The notes under the pieces were generated by a model, which was not told the DNA's origin, did no database searches, and saw only the letters and a list, made by a program, of their open reading frames with translations. Shown here one piece after another: positions 25,991 through 35,306 of a stretch of 64,000 nucleotides of DNA; the stretch's first letter is position 1; every line of letters begins with the position of its first letter. The stretch spans positions 1-64,000 of the forward strand of contig OMUK01000134.1 of NCBI GenBank assembly GCA_900314215.1. Direction: 5' to 3'. Source of the stretch: an uncultured Prevotellaceae bacterium (GTDB lineage Bacteria > Bacteroidota > Bacteroidia > Bacteroidales > Muribaculaceae). A program made the position numbers and the translations under genes.

Positions 25991-26407
25991 ATGACAAAGC
26001 GAGACAACAAAGACTATATCTATTCACTCGAAATACCTGTGCGCGACTACGAACTCGATGCCGAGGGCATCGTGAACAACGCCAACTATCTGCACTACTT
26101 GGAGTATACCCGCCACTGCTTCTGCAAGCAGGCCGGCTTCTCATTCAAGCGCATGAGCGACGAGGGCATCGTGCCCGTCGTCAACCACATCGAGGTTGAC
26201 TACAAGACGCCCCTGCGCAGCGGCGACGTGATGGTGAGCAAGCTGTGGATTGAGCGCCGTGGCGTGAGGTTTGTGTTCTGCCAGGACATTTACAACAAGT
26301 CCACTGGCAGCCTTGTGATCAAGGCCAACGTGAGCGTGGTGTGCATCGAGGGCAGCCAGCTGAGCCGTGGCGAGAAACTTGCCGAAGCATTCAAGCGATA
26401 CCTGTGA
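25991..26407 (+). CDS. acyl-CoA thioesterase, 4HBT/YbgC-like hotdog fold
   Basis: A single hotdog-fold domain (138 aa). The opening VRDYELDAEGIVNNANYLHYLEYTR (abbreviated form VRDYE...NNANY) carries the catalytic Asp position of the YbgC/FadM group and the following helix. YKTPLRSGD matches the middle strand. It hydrolyses acyl-CoA or acyl-ACP thioesters; the substrate chain is unknown. ATG 25991 is chosen over TTG 25982, which lies inside the promoter. dprA follows after five bases. Confidence 0.88.
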   Translation: MTKRDNKDYIYSLEIPVRDYELDAEGIVNNANYLHYLEYTRHCFCKQAGFSFKRMSDEGIVPVVNHIEVDYKTPLRSGDVMVSKLWIERRGVRFVFCQDIYNKSTGSLVIKANVSVVCIEGSQLSRGEKLAEAFKRYL

Positions 26408-26412
26408 AGACT

Positions 26413-27525
26413 ATGAGCGACGCAGCATTGACATATAAGCTTGCATTTGGCCTGATCAGGGGCATGGGAGTTGATCTAGCCCAGAAAATTCTGGCTGTGA
26501 TACCCAGCGAGAAAGAATTCTTCGACATGCCCGACGCCGAACTGAAGGCCATCACCTCGAGCCGAAGCAAAATCACCGAGAAAAGCTACCGCGACGCCTG
26601 CCTTGAGAAAGCTCAACACGAACTTGAATTTATCGAGCACAACGATGTGAAATTCAGCTATTTCACCGATTCCGACTTTCCCAATCGCCTGCTCAATGCC
26701 CCCGACGCTCCCATCCTGCTCTTCTCTACTGGCCAGTGCAACCTAAACGCGACCCACATGGTGAGCATGGTGGGCACCAGGCGCAGCACCGAGTATGGCC
26801 GGCACTACAGCGAGCGGCTCGTGCGGGAGCTCTCGGAGCAGCTCGACGACCTGGTGATCGTGAGCGGACTGGCCTATGGCACCGACATCAACTCGCACCG
26901 TGCCGCGCTCAATTGTGGCGTGCCCACCGTGGCCGTGCAGGCTTGCGGGCTCAACAAGATTTACCCCGTGGAGCACCGCCGCGACGCGGTAGAGATCGTG
27001 CACCGGGGCGGAGCCATCGTGAGCGACTACACCAGCCAAGATGTGATGCACCGCGGCAATTTTGTGGCCCGCAACCGCATCATAGCCGGACTGAGCGACT
27101 GCACCATCGTGGTTGAGTCGGCCGAAAAAGGCGGCTCGCTCATCACAGCCAACATTGCACAAAGCTATGACCGCGATGTGTTTGCCGTGCCAGGCCGACT
27201 GGGCGACGAGTTCTCTAAAGGTTGCAACCGCCTGATACAAAACAACCAAGCCATGCTTATCACTTGCGCCGACGACATCGTGAAGGCCATGCGATGGGAC
27301 AGCAAGCACATCAACAAGCCCACCCAAGAATTAGAGATCTTCCCCACCCTGAGCGCCGAGGAGCAAACGGTGGTCGACATCATCAAGCAGGCCGGCGACA
27401 TACACATCAACGACCTTGCCGAACGTGCCGGACTGCCCATATACCGCGTGATGAGCACAGTGGTGAGCCTCGACTGCCGCGGCATCATCATCACCTTGCC
27501 CGGATGCCGCTACACAATGGCCTGA
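26413..27525 (+). CDS. dprA: DNA-processing protein DprA
   Basis: A 370-residue DprA/Smf protein that binds incoming ssDNA and loads RecA during natural transformation, and is also kept in species not known to be competent. A SAM/HhH-like N-terminal part (LAFGLIRGMGVDLAQKIL) precedes the Rossmann core with MVSMVGTRRSTEYG, VSGLAYGTDINSHRAAL, FVARNRIIAGLSD and GSLITA (about residues 110-290), and a winged helix ends the chain. The start ATG 26413 is five bases after the thioesterase stop; a longer frame to 26341 would overlap that gene. Confidence 0.95.
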   Translation: MSDAALTYKLAFGLIRGMGVDLAQKILAVIPSEKEFFDMPDAELKAITSSRSKITEKSYRDACLEKAQHELEFIEHNDVKFSYFTDSDFPNRLLNAPDAPILLFSTGQCNLNATHMVSMVGTRRSTEYGRHYSERLVRELSEQLDDLVIVSGLAYGTDINSHRAALNCGVPTVAVQACGLNKIYPVEHRRDAVEIVHRGGAIVSDYTSQDVMHRGNFVARNRIIAGLSDCTIVVESAEKGGSLITANIAQSYDRDVFAVPGRLGDEFSKGCNRLIQNNQAMLITCADDIVKAMRWDSKHINKPTQELEIFPTLSAEEQTVVDIIKQAGDIHINDLAERAGLPIYRVMSTVVSLDCRGIIITLPGCRYTMA

Positions 27526-27567
27526 GAAAAAATTGAGCACAAAACGCACATTATCAAAAATATTTGC

Positions 27568-27575
27568 TATATTTG
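27568..27575 (+). promoter_or_regulatory. -7 box of the uridine phosphorylase gene
   Basis: TATATTTG at 27568-27575 gives a leader of about 30 bases. No clear TTTG lies at the usual distance. Confidence 0.5.
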
Positions 27576-27609
27576 TTTTTCAAAAACATCAACAAAACAC
27601 AAAACAACT

Positions 27610-28491
27610 ATGACCAAGAAAGTAATTCCACCTTCAGAAATGATCGTCAACGCCGACGGCAGCATATTTCACATTCACCTGCACCCCGACCAGTTGCGCG
27701 ACAACATCTTGATATGCGGCGACCCAGCCCGAGTCAACATGATTGCCTCTTATTTCGACACCCGCGACTTTGAAGTGCAAAACCGCGAGTTCCACACCAT
27801 AGGCGGCACCTACAAGGGCAAGCCCGTGATGGCGCTGAGCCACGGCATAGGCGGCGACAACATCGACATCGTGATGACCGAGCTCGACGCCCTGGCCAAC
27901 ATCGACCTGGAGAAGCGCGTGGTGAAGGACGAGCACCGCTCGCTCAACGTGATACGCATAGGCACCTCGGGCGGCCTGCAGCCCTATGTGCCAGTGGGCA
28001 CCCCCGTGATTGCTGCCAAGGCAATAGGCTTCGACGGCGTGCTCAACTACTATGCTGGACGCAACGAGGTGAGCGACCTGGAGTTTGAAAAAGCATTTTG
28101 CGACTATGTGGATTGGAATCCGCTCTTTGCCAAGCCCTATGTGGTAGACGCCGACCCAGGCCTGGTGGAAAAGATAGGGCGCGACGACATGGTGCGCGGC
28201 TACACCATTTCGGCAGTAGGATTCTACGGCCCGCAAGGGCGCGAGGTGCGCTTGCCGCTGGCCGAGCCCGAACTCAATCACAAGATTGAGAAATTTGAAT
28301 ACGCAGGCGGCCACGTCACCAACTACGAGATGGAGAGTGCTGCCCTGCAAGGACTTGCCAAACTCATGGGCCACCATGCCATGACGATATGCTCAATCAT
28401 CGCCAACCGCGTGGCAACCAACGCCAACCCCAACTACAAGACCGCAATCAACGACCTTGTGGGCAACGTACTCGACCGCTTGCTGGGCTAA
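27610..28491 (+). CDS. udp: nucleoside phosphorylase, uridine phosphorylase type
   Basis: Splits uridine (or another nucleoside) with phosphate into base and ribose-1-phosphate for pyrimidine salvage. The 293-residue protein shows CGDPARVNMIA (phosphate site), SHGIGGDNIDIVMTEL, RIGTSGGLQPYVPVG and NYEMESAALQGLAKLMG (ribose-binding Met-Glu) of the PNP/UDP family. It stands alone between promoter and terminator. Confidence 0.92.
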   Translation: MTKKVIPPSEMIVNADGSIFHIHLHPDQLRDNILICGDPARVNMIASYFDTRDFEVQNREFHTIGGTYKGKPVMALSHGIGGDNIDIVMTELDALANIDLEKRVVKDEHRSLNVIRIGTSGGLQPYVPVGTPVIAAKAIGFDGVLNYYAGRNEVSDLEFEKAFCDYVDWNPLFAKPYVVDADPGLVEKIGRDDMVRGYTISAVGFYGPQGREVRLPLAEPELNHKIEKFEYAGGHVTNYEMESAALQGLAKLMGHHAMTICSIIANRVATNANPNYKTAINDLVGNVLDRLLG

Positions 28492-28516
28492 GCGGCAAAG
28501 CGTGAACATCACACAC

Positions 28517-28567
28517 GTGGGCATAAGAAACACTCTCTTCCTTTCTTATGCCCACTGTTTCTTTTAG
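28517..28567 (+). terminator. terminator after udp
   Basis: Perfect 14-bp arms (28517-28530 with 28542-28555) and an 11-base loop are followed by TGTTTCTTTT. Confidence 0.85.
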
Positions 28568-28845
28568 GGATTGTAGTAATCCTTGTGATAGTAGGAAATG
28601 ATATTCTGGGCATTGCGATAGGCCTCGACGGCTGGGCTATCGGGGTCGAGCTCAATGGCTTGCAAATAGCAATTCATGGCACTGCCCCACTCCTGCCGCT
28701 GCCTGTAGGCGTTGCCGCGCAGGTAATAGGCCATCGCCGTGTCGTGGTCGTGGTTGCCTGCCGCGAGCCACTCCTGGGTGGCGTTAATCACCTCATCGGC
28801 ACGGCCCTGGGTAAGCATTTGCTTTATTTCTTGAATATTTTTCAT
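28564..28845 (-). CDS. small TPR protein
   Basis: A cytosolic protein of 93 residues with about two TPR motifs (AMAYYLRGNAYRQRQEWGSAMNCY then LQAIELDPDSP; abbreviated). There is no signal peptide. Small single-TPR proteins of this type are widespread in Bacteroidales with no known role. It converges on udp. Confidence 0.75.
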   Translation of the reverse strand: MKNIQEIKQMLTQGRADEVINATQEWLAAGNHDHDTAMAYYLRGNAYRQRQEWGSAMNCYLQAIELDPDSPAVEAYRNAQNIISYYHKDYYNP

Positions 28846-28925
28846 TAATTTTGCAGTCGGTTTTCAAAACTGCGGTAAATTTAGCAAAATCAATTGGATT
28901 AAAGCAAAAAAAATCGAGATAATAA

Positions 28926-29813
28926 GTGAAATCTACGTTGCGTCATATTCTCCTGTTGCCCACCCTCGTGGTGTGCTTGCTCGCATTTTACAGCTGCGAG
29001 GGCGATAAAGTGACCCAGCACCCATCGGCCGAGCTGGGGAAAGTAGCAGAGGGTAACATGACCAAGCTGCTCGACAGCCTGCGCCGCGTCGATTCAACGA
29101 GAATAGCCGACTCCATCGCCGCTGCCCGACTCAACGAGAAGACTGACACAGCCACCACACAGCAAGCGACCAACGTGGAGGTCGACGACACCACCTTCGA
29201 CATGAGCCAAGTGAAGCAATACTTGCGCAAGGGCTATCATCATGTAGATACCACGCGCAATATCGACGTCATCATCATCCACTCGTCGTACTACTACAAC
29301 AGCCGCGACACCTTCAGCGTGAAAGGGGTGCTGAGCGAGTATCGCCACTACCACGTGAGCGCCCACTACCTGATCGACCGCAAAGGCACCGTCTACAACC
29401 TGGTCGACGAGAACGACGTGTCGTATCAAGCCGGCGAAAGCCGCCTGCCTGCCGACCCGTCGCGCGAGCACCTGAACGGCTGCTCGATAGGCATCGAGGT
29501 GATATGCAGCCCCAAGCACGGCCCGACCAGCGAGCAATACGACGCACTCGTGAAGCTCGTCGACGACATCAGGGCCCGCCGCCACATCAACTACATCTAC
29601 CGCCACAGCGACGTGTCGCCTGGCCGCAAGGATGATCCCTGGGCTTTTGACTGGGAGGGCTTCCTGACCCGGCTCAACTTCAAGAATCCCGAGCCAGCAC
29701 CAGGCAAATCCATAAGCGTGAACGATGAAATCGACAAGAAACTAGGCATCAAGAAAAAGCAAGAGGCTGCTGCCGAGAGCACAACAAGCGGCGAGAATGC
29801 CAGCGACCAATAA
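28926..29813 (+). CDS. N-acetylmuramoyl-L-alanine amidase, AmpD-type lipoprotein
   Basis: Zinc amidase that cuts the bond between muramic acid and the peptide stem. The Amidase_2 domain covers about residues 110-260. Visible features are IIIHSS (zinc His), YHVSAHYLIDRKG (His and the substrate region) and YRHSDVSPGRKDDP (zinc His and Asp). The N-terminus has a lipoprotein-like signal with Cys24 (AFYSC), then a 70-residue linker. Translation starts at GTG 28926; the next Met is far inside the protein and would lose the signal. It forms an operon with the following lipoprotein gene (12-base gap). Confidence 0.9.
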   Translation: MKSTLRHILLLPTLVVCLLAFYSCEGDKVTQHPSAELGKVAEGNMTKLLDSLRRVDSTRIADSIAAARLNEKTDTATTQQATNVEVDDTTFDMSQVKQYLRKGYHHVDTTRNIDVIIIHSSYYYNSRDTFSVKGVLSEYRHYHVSAHYLIDRKGTVYNLVDENDVSYQAGESRLPADPSREHLNGCSIGIEVICSPKHGPTSEQYDALVKLVDDIRARRHINYIYRHSDVSPGRKDDPWAFDWEGFLTRLNFKNPEPAPGKSISVNDEIDKKLGIKKKQEAAAESTTSGENASDQ

Positions 29814-29825
29814 AACCGACTGCCG

Positions 29826-30590
29826 ATGAAACTTCTTTTCAATGCACTACTCACAATGACCATTGTGGTCATGCTCACAAGCTGCGACACTGCACAGCGA
29901 GAAAAGCTGGCACGCCTTGTCGCCGCCGATTATCCCGAGGCCACCTACGACCAGAACACCAACACCGTCACGCTCGTCTATCCCGACGACGGCGTGCACT
30001 ACGACCTCAACAATCACAAGGACATTGCCACCCAGTGGGCAGTGACCCTGCTGCAAAAGAACTTGAAGCGCGACCGCAAGTGGCTCGACCTGCTCACTGC
30101 CGTGCGCAAGTCGGGCGCCACAATCGAGTATCAAATCACTTATCCCAACGGGCAACGGGAAACTGCCGTTGTGTACCCGACGATGCTGCCTGGAGCCTTC
30201 AACACCAAGGACGATGCCGCCTACCTGGAGCTGCGCAGCGATATGCTCCTGCTCAACACCACCCTGCCCCGCACGATCAAGCCCGGCATCACACTCATGC
30301 GGCAAAAAATGTCGAAAACCGAGGGTCTCATCGACGAACTACTCTACCCCAACAGCGAGATTGGCGACTTGCGCCAATTTCAAGAAGCCGTGAGGCAAAG
30401 CCACAGCGCCGACTTAGCAGCCCTGAGTCATGAAGTAAAAACCAACAAAAAAGCACGCCAGGCCGTTGCCCACCTCGTGAAGCTGGGCCTGCCGCGAGTG
30501 TACCGCAAGTCACAGCCCAACCACCTTGTGGCCGACGACGTGATCACCGCCGCCGAGCTCAAGCAGTTGCTCGCCACCGCGCCAGAATAA
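29826..30590 (+). CDS. uncharacterised lipoprotein
   Basis: A 254-residue protein with a lipoprotein signal (VVMLTSCDTA, Cys20). The mature part is alpha/beta and hydrophilic, with no motif I recognise. It follows the amidase gene closely and may act in the same envelope process. The first Asp after Cys could fit the acidic surface-export signal of Bacteroidetes lipoproteins, but only one acidic residue is present. Confidence 0.7.
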   Translation: MKLLFNALLTMTIVVMLTSCDTAQREKLARLVAADYPEATYDQNTNTVTLVYPDDGVHYDLNNHKDIATQWAVTLLQKNLKRDRKWLDLLTAVRKSGATIEYQITYPNGQRETAVVYPTMLPGAFNTKDDAAYLELRSDMLLLNTTLPRTIKPGITLMRQKMSKTEGLIDELLYPNSEIGDLRQFQEAVRQSHSADLAALSHEVKTNKKARQAVAHLVKLGLPRVYRKSQPNHLVADDVITAAELKQLLATAPE

Positions 30591-30601
30591 GAAGTAACGC
30601 T

Positions 30602-31210
30602 CTAGAGCTGAAGCTCGCCTTTGCCTTGGCGCAAGATCTCGAAGTCGCCGCCAGTGCAATCGACCACGGTCGAGGGCTCCACACCGCCACGACCGGCAGC
30701 CACCACAATGTCGACATCGCTGCGCTCATAGGTCTCGGCAATGAGCTCGGGCTCGGTCATGTAGTCATCGTCCTTGCCCTCGACGGTGGTCGAGAGTATG
30801 GGGTGTCCCAGTTGCTCCACAATGCGGCAGGCAATCACGCTGTCGGGGATGCGTATGCCCACCGTGCGCCGTCCTTTGAAAGCCTTGGGCAGGCGCGACA
30901 GGGCAGGCAAAATAAAGGTGAACGGGCCAGGTAGGTTGTTTTTCATCACTTTAAACTCGCGGTTGCCAAACTTGGCATACTCGGTAACCTCCGAAATATC
31001 GTGGCATATAATCGTGAGATTGGTCTTGGCCGATTTCATGGACTTAATGGAGCACACCGTCTCGATGGCTTGATTGTTGAGCGCATCGCAGCCTATGGCG
31101 TAAATCGTGTCGGTAGGATAAATGATGATGCCGCCATCGCGCAGGGCATCGACGATCTCATCAAGATAGCGCTCATTGATGTTGTTTTCAAGCAGGTTCA
31201 GGATTTTCAT
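30602..31210 (-). CDS. Sua5/YciO/YrdC-family protein (threonylcarbamoyl-AMP synthase-like)
   Basis: A YrdC-fold protein of 202 residues. GGIIIYPTDTIYAIGCDA near the N-terminus is the ATP/threonine-binding loop, and NLPGPFTFIL, VGIRIPDS and LSTTVEG are further family motifs. The family makes threonylcarbamoyl-AMP for the t6A37 modification of ANN-decoding tRNAs. The length fits the single-domain YrdC/YciO group. YciO-type paralogues have weaker activity, and I cannot separate the two here. Confidence 0.85.
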   Translation of the reverse strand: MKILNLLENNINERYLDEIVDALRDGGIIIYPTDTIYAIGCDALNNQAIETVCSIKSMKSAKTNLTIICHDISEVTEYAKFGNREFKVMKNNLPGPFTFILPALSRLPKAFKGRRTVGIRIPDSVIACRIVEQLGHPILSTTVEGKDDDYMTEPELIAETYERSDVDIVVAAGRGGVEPSTVVDCTGGDFEILRQGKGELQL

Positions 31211-31251
31211 AATGCTATATTGGAAAAACTATATAGATTTAATTAGAAAGG

Positions 31252-31926
31252 TTATTTCTCAGGAACATAAATGCCAGTTTCGACATGAGTGGCTTGAGCG
31301 TACTTCTTGAGCAAGCTGGCCATCCAGTCGACGGCTTCCTCAATGGGCATCTCGGGGCCGAAAGCGTTGATATTGATTTGCGCGGTGCACGTGTCGAGGG
31401 TGAACTTGGTGCGCTCCTCGTCGCTCGTGGGTGTGGCAATGCCGCCCTGTGCGTCGCGATACACGGGCAGGCCCTCGATGTTGAGCAAGCCACGGCCTAT
31501 GCCGTGATACACCTCGTCGTGCTCTCCCACTCCCATGGTGAGCGTGTCGCCCACAATCTTGTCGGCATCAAGGCCGCTTATCGAGTAGCCACTCTTGATT
31601 GAGACCAGATTGACCACATCGATGAGTGTGGTGAGCCGGTAGATGCCCAACCCGCGGATGATGCGGCGGCACAGCGCCTCGCTCGACATGCGGTAGCGGC
31701 CTGGGTCCTTGCCCAGCGTCTTGTAGAGGTGGCGGGTGGCTGCCACTGCCGGGCGCTTATTGATTTCAAGCAGTGCGTATTGGCTTTTGATAGCTTCGGC
31801 CTCGGCCTCAATCTCGGCCCACAGTTCATCGCAGGTCTCACTGTTGACCACCGAGGCCCTCACAAGGCCAATTTTCACCTCGGGGCAAGCCTCAACGATG
31901 CGTTTATCTAGTTGTATCTTGATCAT
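31252..31926 (-). CDS. B3/B4 tRNA-binding-domain protein
   Basis: A 224-residue free-standing B3/B4 domain, as found inside the PheRS beta subunit. Visible features are KRPAVAATRHLYKTLGKDPGRYR (abbreviated; the phenylalanyl-tRNA synthetase-like core), YRLTTLIDVVNLVSI and SGYSISGLDADKI. Stand-alone forms may edit mischarged tRNA or bind free amino acids; this is not settled. The start at ATG 31926 is chosen; the open frame to 32343 runs into the divergent mtnN gene. Confidence 0.85.
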   Translation of the reverse strand: MIKIQLDKRIVEACPEVKIGLVRASVVNSETCDELWAEIEAEAEAIKSQYALLEINKRPAVAATRHLYKTLGKDPGRYRMSSEALCRRIIRGLGIYRLTTLIDVVNLVSIKSGYSISGLDADKIVGDTLTMGVGEHDEVYHGIGRGLLNIEGLPVYRDAQGGIATPTSDEERTKFTLDTCTAQININAFGPEMPIEEAVDWMASLLKKYAQATHVETGIYVPEK

Positions 31927-31943
31927 TGCGTAATTATTTTCTA

Positions 31944-31951
31944 CAAAATTA
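31944..31951 (-). promoter_or_regulatory. -7 box of the B3/B4 gene
   Basis: TAATTTTG on the minus strand (31951-31944), about 18 bases before ATG 31926. The -33 element is weak. Confidence 0.5.
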
Positions 31952-31992
31952 CACAAAACTCGCGTAATAGCATGCTCTGGCACGAAGTTGTT

Positions 31993-32024
31993 TTTGTGAT
32001 AATCGCTATTTTTGAGTAAATTTG
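31993..32024 (+). promoter_or_regulatory. promoter of the mtnN-luxS-fbp operon
   Basis: TTTG at 31993-31996, a 20-base spacer and TAAATTTG at 32017-32024 match the consensus exactly. The leader is about 20 bases. Confidence 0.75.
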
Positions 32025-32049
32025 CGGTTAAAAACAACAGCAGAAGAAA

Positions 32050-32727
32050 ATGAAGGTAGGCATTATTGTTGCTATGCGAAAGGAACTGGCACTGCTCCTG
32101 CCCTTGCTGCAAGCCCCCGAGAGCCAAAGCATCGACGGGCTGGAGTTTCACGTGGGCACCATGGGCAACCACCAGGTGGTGGTGATGCAGTGCGGCATTG
32201 CCAAGGTGAATGCCGCAATAGGCACCGTGACTCTCATCAACAACTTCCACCCCGACTTGATCATCAACAGCGGTGTGGCCGGCGGCGCCGACAAGAGCGT
32301 GAACGTGGGCGACATCGTGGTGGGCGATAAAGTGGCTTACCACGACGTGTGGTGCGGCCCCGAGAGCACCTATGGCGCCGTGCAGGGCCTGCCGCTATAC
32401 TACGAGGGACACAAGCGGGCCATCGCACTCTTGCCCAAGAGCGACGACATGAAAACGGGACTCATCGTGTCGGGCGACCAGTTTATCGACCACATCGAGC
32501 AAGTCGAGGCCATCAAGCAGCACTTTCCCCAGGCACTTGCCGTCGACATGGAGTCGGGAGCGATAGCCCAAGTGTGCGAGCTGCGCCACGTGCCCTTCCT
32601 GAGCCTGCGCATCATCAGCGACTCACCCGGAGCAAGCCACAACAACACCCAGCAGTACAACGACTTCTGGGAAGACGCGCCCGTGCACACCTTCCACGTG
32701 CTGCATGATTTATTACTCAAACTGTAA
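32050..32727 (+). CDS. mtnN: 5'-methylthioadenosine/S-adenosylhomocysteine nucleosidase
   Basis: Removes adenine from methylthioadenosine and S-adenosylhomocysteine (225 aa). The N-terminus MKVGIIVAMRKEL carries the catalytic Glu. CGIAKVNAAIGT, NSGVAGGAD, AVDMESGAIAQVC (ribose-binding Met-Glu) and RIISDSPG (catalytic Asp) are all present. luxS follows after 16 bases, and its substrate is the product of this enzyme. Confidence 0.96.
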   Translation: MKVGIIVAMRKELALLLPLLQAPESQSIDGLEFHVGTMGNHQVVVMQCGIAKVNAAIGTVTLINNFHPDLIINSGVAGGADKSVNVGDIVVGDKVAYHDVWCGPESTYGAVQGLPLYYEGHKRAIALLPKSDDMKTGLIVSGDQFIDHIEQVEAIKQHFPQALAVDMESGAIAQVCELRHVPFLSLRIISDSPGASHNNTQQYNDFWEDAPVHTFHVLHDLLLKL

Positions 32728-32743
32728 AAAAAAATTCACAACG

Positions 32744-33232
32744 ATGAAAAAGATAGCAAGTTTCACAATCAACCACAACAAGTTGCTGCGGGGCATCTAC
32801 GTCTCGCGCAAGGACCAGCTGGAAGGCGGCGGCACAGTGACCACATTCGACATTCGCATGAAAGTGCCCAACAAGGAGCCCGCAGTGAGCATAAGTGCAC
32901 TGCACACCATCGAGCACCTGGCAGCCACCTACCTGCGCAATCACCCCGTGTGGGGTCCTAAGATTGTGTACTGGGGACCCATGGGCTGCTGCACCGGCAA
33001 CTACCTGCTCGTGCAGGGCGACCTCGAGTCGCGCGACATCGTGCCGCTCATGCAGGAGACCTTCAAGTTTATTGCCGAGTACGACGGCGACATACCCGGC
33101 GCCACGGCCCACGATTGCGGCAACTACATACTCCACAACCTGCCCATGGCCAAGTGGGAAGCCCGCAAGTATCTGATCGAGGTGCTCAACAACCTCACCG
33201 AGGCCAACCTCAACTATCCCGCCGACGATTAA
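32744..33232 (+). CDS. luxS: S-ribosylhomocysteine lyase LuxS
   Basis: Converts S-ribosylhomocysteine to homocysteine and the autoinducer-2 precursor DPD (162 aa). The metal motif HTIEH, a third ligand region HDCGNY and the catalytic cysteine segment MGCCTGNYLL are visible. ATG 32744 is preferred to the frame at 32705, which overlaps mtnN. Second gene of mtnN-luxS-fbp. Confidence 0.97.
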   Translation: MKKIASFTINHNKLLRGIYVSRKDQLEGGGTVTTFDIRMKVPNKEPAVSISALHTIEHLAATYLRNHPVWGPKIVYWGPMGCCTGNYLLVQGDLESRDIVPLMQETFKFIAEYDGDIPGATAHDCGNYILHNLPMAKWEARKYLIEVLNNLTEANLNYPADD

Positions 33233-33248
33233 ATTACAATTATACACA

Positions 33249-35267
33249 ATGACAAAATCAAATCACATCATAGACGACAGCGAACTGCGCTACTTGAATT
33301 TGCTCGCACGCAGCTTCCCCAACATTGCGATGGCGAGCACCGAAATCATCAATCTGGAAGCCATCTTAAACTTGCCCAAGGGCACCGAGCACTTCCTTGC
33401 CGACCTGCATGGAGAATACGAGGCCTTCCAGCACGTGCTGCGCAATGCCTCGGGCACCATCAAGCGCAAAGTGAAGGAGATATTCAACGAGACGCTGGGC
33501 ACGCGAGAGCAAAAAGAGCTGTGCACCCTCATCTACTATCCTGAGCAGAAGCTCGAGCTCGTGAAGCGCGGCATGACCGATACCGACGAGCTCAACGACT
33601 GGTACTTCATCACCATCAACCGCCTGGTGAAGGTGTGCCGCAACGTGTCGTCGAAGTACACCCGCTCGAAGGTGAACAAAGCCCTGCCGCCCGATTTCTC
33701 CTATATCATACAGGAATTGCTGCACGAGAACTCCAGCGACCCCAACAAGCAGGCCTACGTCGACGTGGTGGTGCGCACCATCATCTCTACCGGCCGGGCC
33801 GACGACTTCATCATCGCCATGTGCTATCTCACCCAGCAACTCACCATCGACGTGCTGCACATCCTGGGCGACGTGTATGACCGCGGTCCCAGCCCCGACA
33901 AAATCATGGACATCTTGTGCGACTACCACAACTTCGACATCCAGTGGGGCAACCACGACATTTTGTGGATGGGCGCCGCTGCCGGCAACGACTGCTGCAT
34001 TGCCAACGTGATACGCATCGCCATGCGCTATGGCAACCAGAATGTGCTCGAGGACGGCTACGGCATCAACCTGCTGCCGCTGGCCACATTTGCCATGGAA
34101 ACCTACAAGGGCGACCCGTGCACCGAGTTCATTGCCAAGGACCTCGACGAGGACGACCCCGAGAAGATGAAGACGGCACGCCTCATGGCGCAGATGCACA
34201 AGGCCATCGCCATCATCCAATTCAAGCTCGAGGCAGCCACCATCAAGCGCCGCCCTGAGTTTGACATGGCCGACCGCCTGCTGCTCGACAAGATTGACTA
34301 CAACAAGGGCATCATCACAATCGCCGGAAAACAATATGAACTCACCGACACCCATTTCCCCACCGTCGACCCCAGCGACCCATTCAAGCTGAGCACCAAC
34401 GAGGAGATGGTGGTGACCAAGCTGCACAACTCGTTTATGCAAAGCGACAAGCTCAAGAAGCACATGGGATGCATGTTCCGCAACGGGTGCATCTACTCGG
34501 TGACCAACGGCAACCTGCTCTACCACGCCTCGATACCGCTCAACCAGGACGGCACCCTCAAGGACGTGAAAATACAGGGAAAATACTACCACGGGCACAG
34601 CCTGCTCGAGAAAGTGGGCGGTCTCATACGCGAGGCTTACTTTGGCACCGACGATGCCCAGGAGCATGCCTTTGCCCTCGACTACGTGTGGTACTTGTGG
34701 TGCGGCAAGGACTCGCCAGCCTTTGACAAAGACAAGATGGCAACCTTTGAGCGATACTTCATTGCCGACAAGTCAACTCACAAGGAGACAAAGGGTTGGT
34801 ACTACACCTTGCGCAACGATGAGAAGACGTGCGACATGATTCTCGACGAGTTTCACGTGACGGGGCAATACCGCCACATCATCAACGGCCATGTGCCGGT
34901 GAAGACCATCAAGGGCGAGAGCCCGGTGAAGGCCAATGGCAAACTCATGGTGATCGACGGCGGCTTCTCCAAAGCCTACCAGCCCGAAACGGGAATTGCC
35001 GGCTACACCCTGGTGTATCACAGCCGCGGATTCCAACTCGTGCAGCACGAGCCATTCACCTCGATACAGAAAGCTGTGGAGGAAGGCCAAGACATCAAGT
35101 CGACCTATGAAATGGTGGAAATGACCAACCACCGCATGATGGTGAAGGACACCGACAAGGGCGACGAGCTGCGCGCCCAAATCAAGGACTTGGAGAAACT
35201 GCTCGTGGCCTACCGCAGCGGCGCCATCAAGGAGCGAGCCTGGCGTCCCATCACCAACAAGCGCTAA
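33249..35267 (+). CDS. fbp: fructose-1,6-bisphosphatase class III
   Basis: Gluconeogenic phosphatase (672 aa) of the type first known from Bacillus. The metallophosphatase metal motifs are DLHGEYEAF, GDVYDRGPSPDK and GNHDILW, with further histidine motifs in the C-terminal half (INGHVPVK). The length is full. It starts 16 bases after luxS, so gluconeogenesis and activated-methyl recycling are expressed together; the reason for this pairing is not obvious. Confidence 0.96.
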   Translation: MTKSNHIIDDSELRYLNLLARSFPNIAMASTEIINLEAILNLPKGTEHFLADLHGEYEAFQHVLRNASGTIKRKVKEIFNETLGTREQKELCTLIYYPEQKLELVKRGMTDTDELNDWYFITINRLVKVCRNVSSKYTRSKVNKALPPDFSYIIQELLHENSSDPNKQAYVDVVVRTIISTGRADDFIIAMCYLTQQLTIDVLHILGDVYDRGPSPDKIMDILCDYHNFDIQWGNHDILWMGAAAGNDCCIANVIRIAMRYGNQNVLEDGYGINLLPLATFAMETYKGDPCTEFIAKDLDEDDPEKMKTARLMAQMHKAIAIIQFKLEAATIKRRPEFDMADRLLLDKIDYNKGIITIAGKQYELTDTHFPTVDPSDPFKLSTNEEMVVTKLHNSFMQSDKLKKHMGCMFRNGCIYSVTNGNLLYHASIPLNQDGTLKDVKIQGKYYHGHSLLEKVGGLIREAYFGTDDAQEHAFALDYVWYLWCGKDSPAFDKDKMATFERYFIADKSTHKETKGWYYTLRNDEKTCDMILDEFHVTGQYRHIINGHVPVKTIKGESPVKANGKLMVIDGGFSKAYQPETGIAGYTLVYHSRGFQLVQHEPFTSIQKAVEEGQDIKSTYEMVEMTNHRMMVKDTDKGDELRAQIKDLEKLLVAYRSGAIKERAWRPITNKR

Positions 35268-35306
35268 TCTTCTCCTCTACCCTGTAGAGCTACCCTCAAG
35301 AAATTA

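Noticed and set aside
32050..32343. B3/B4 gene starting at 32343
   Set aside because: The extension would overlap mtnN and its perfect promoter; ATG 31926 starts the conserved protein.
33366..34667. 433-codon minus-strand ORF opposite fbp
   Set aside because: Antisense shadow; fbp carries all metal motifs.
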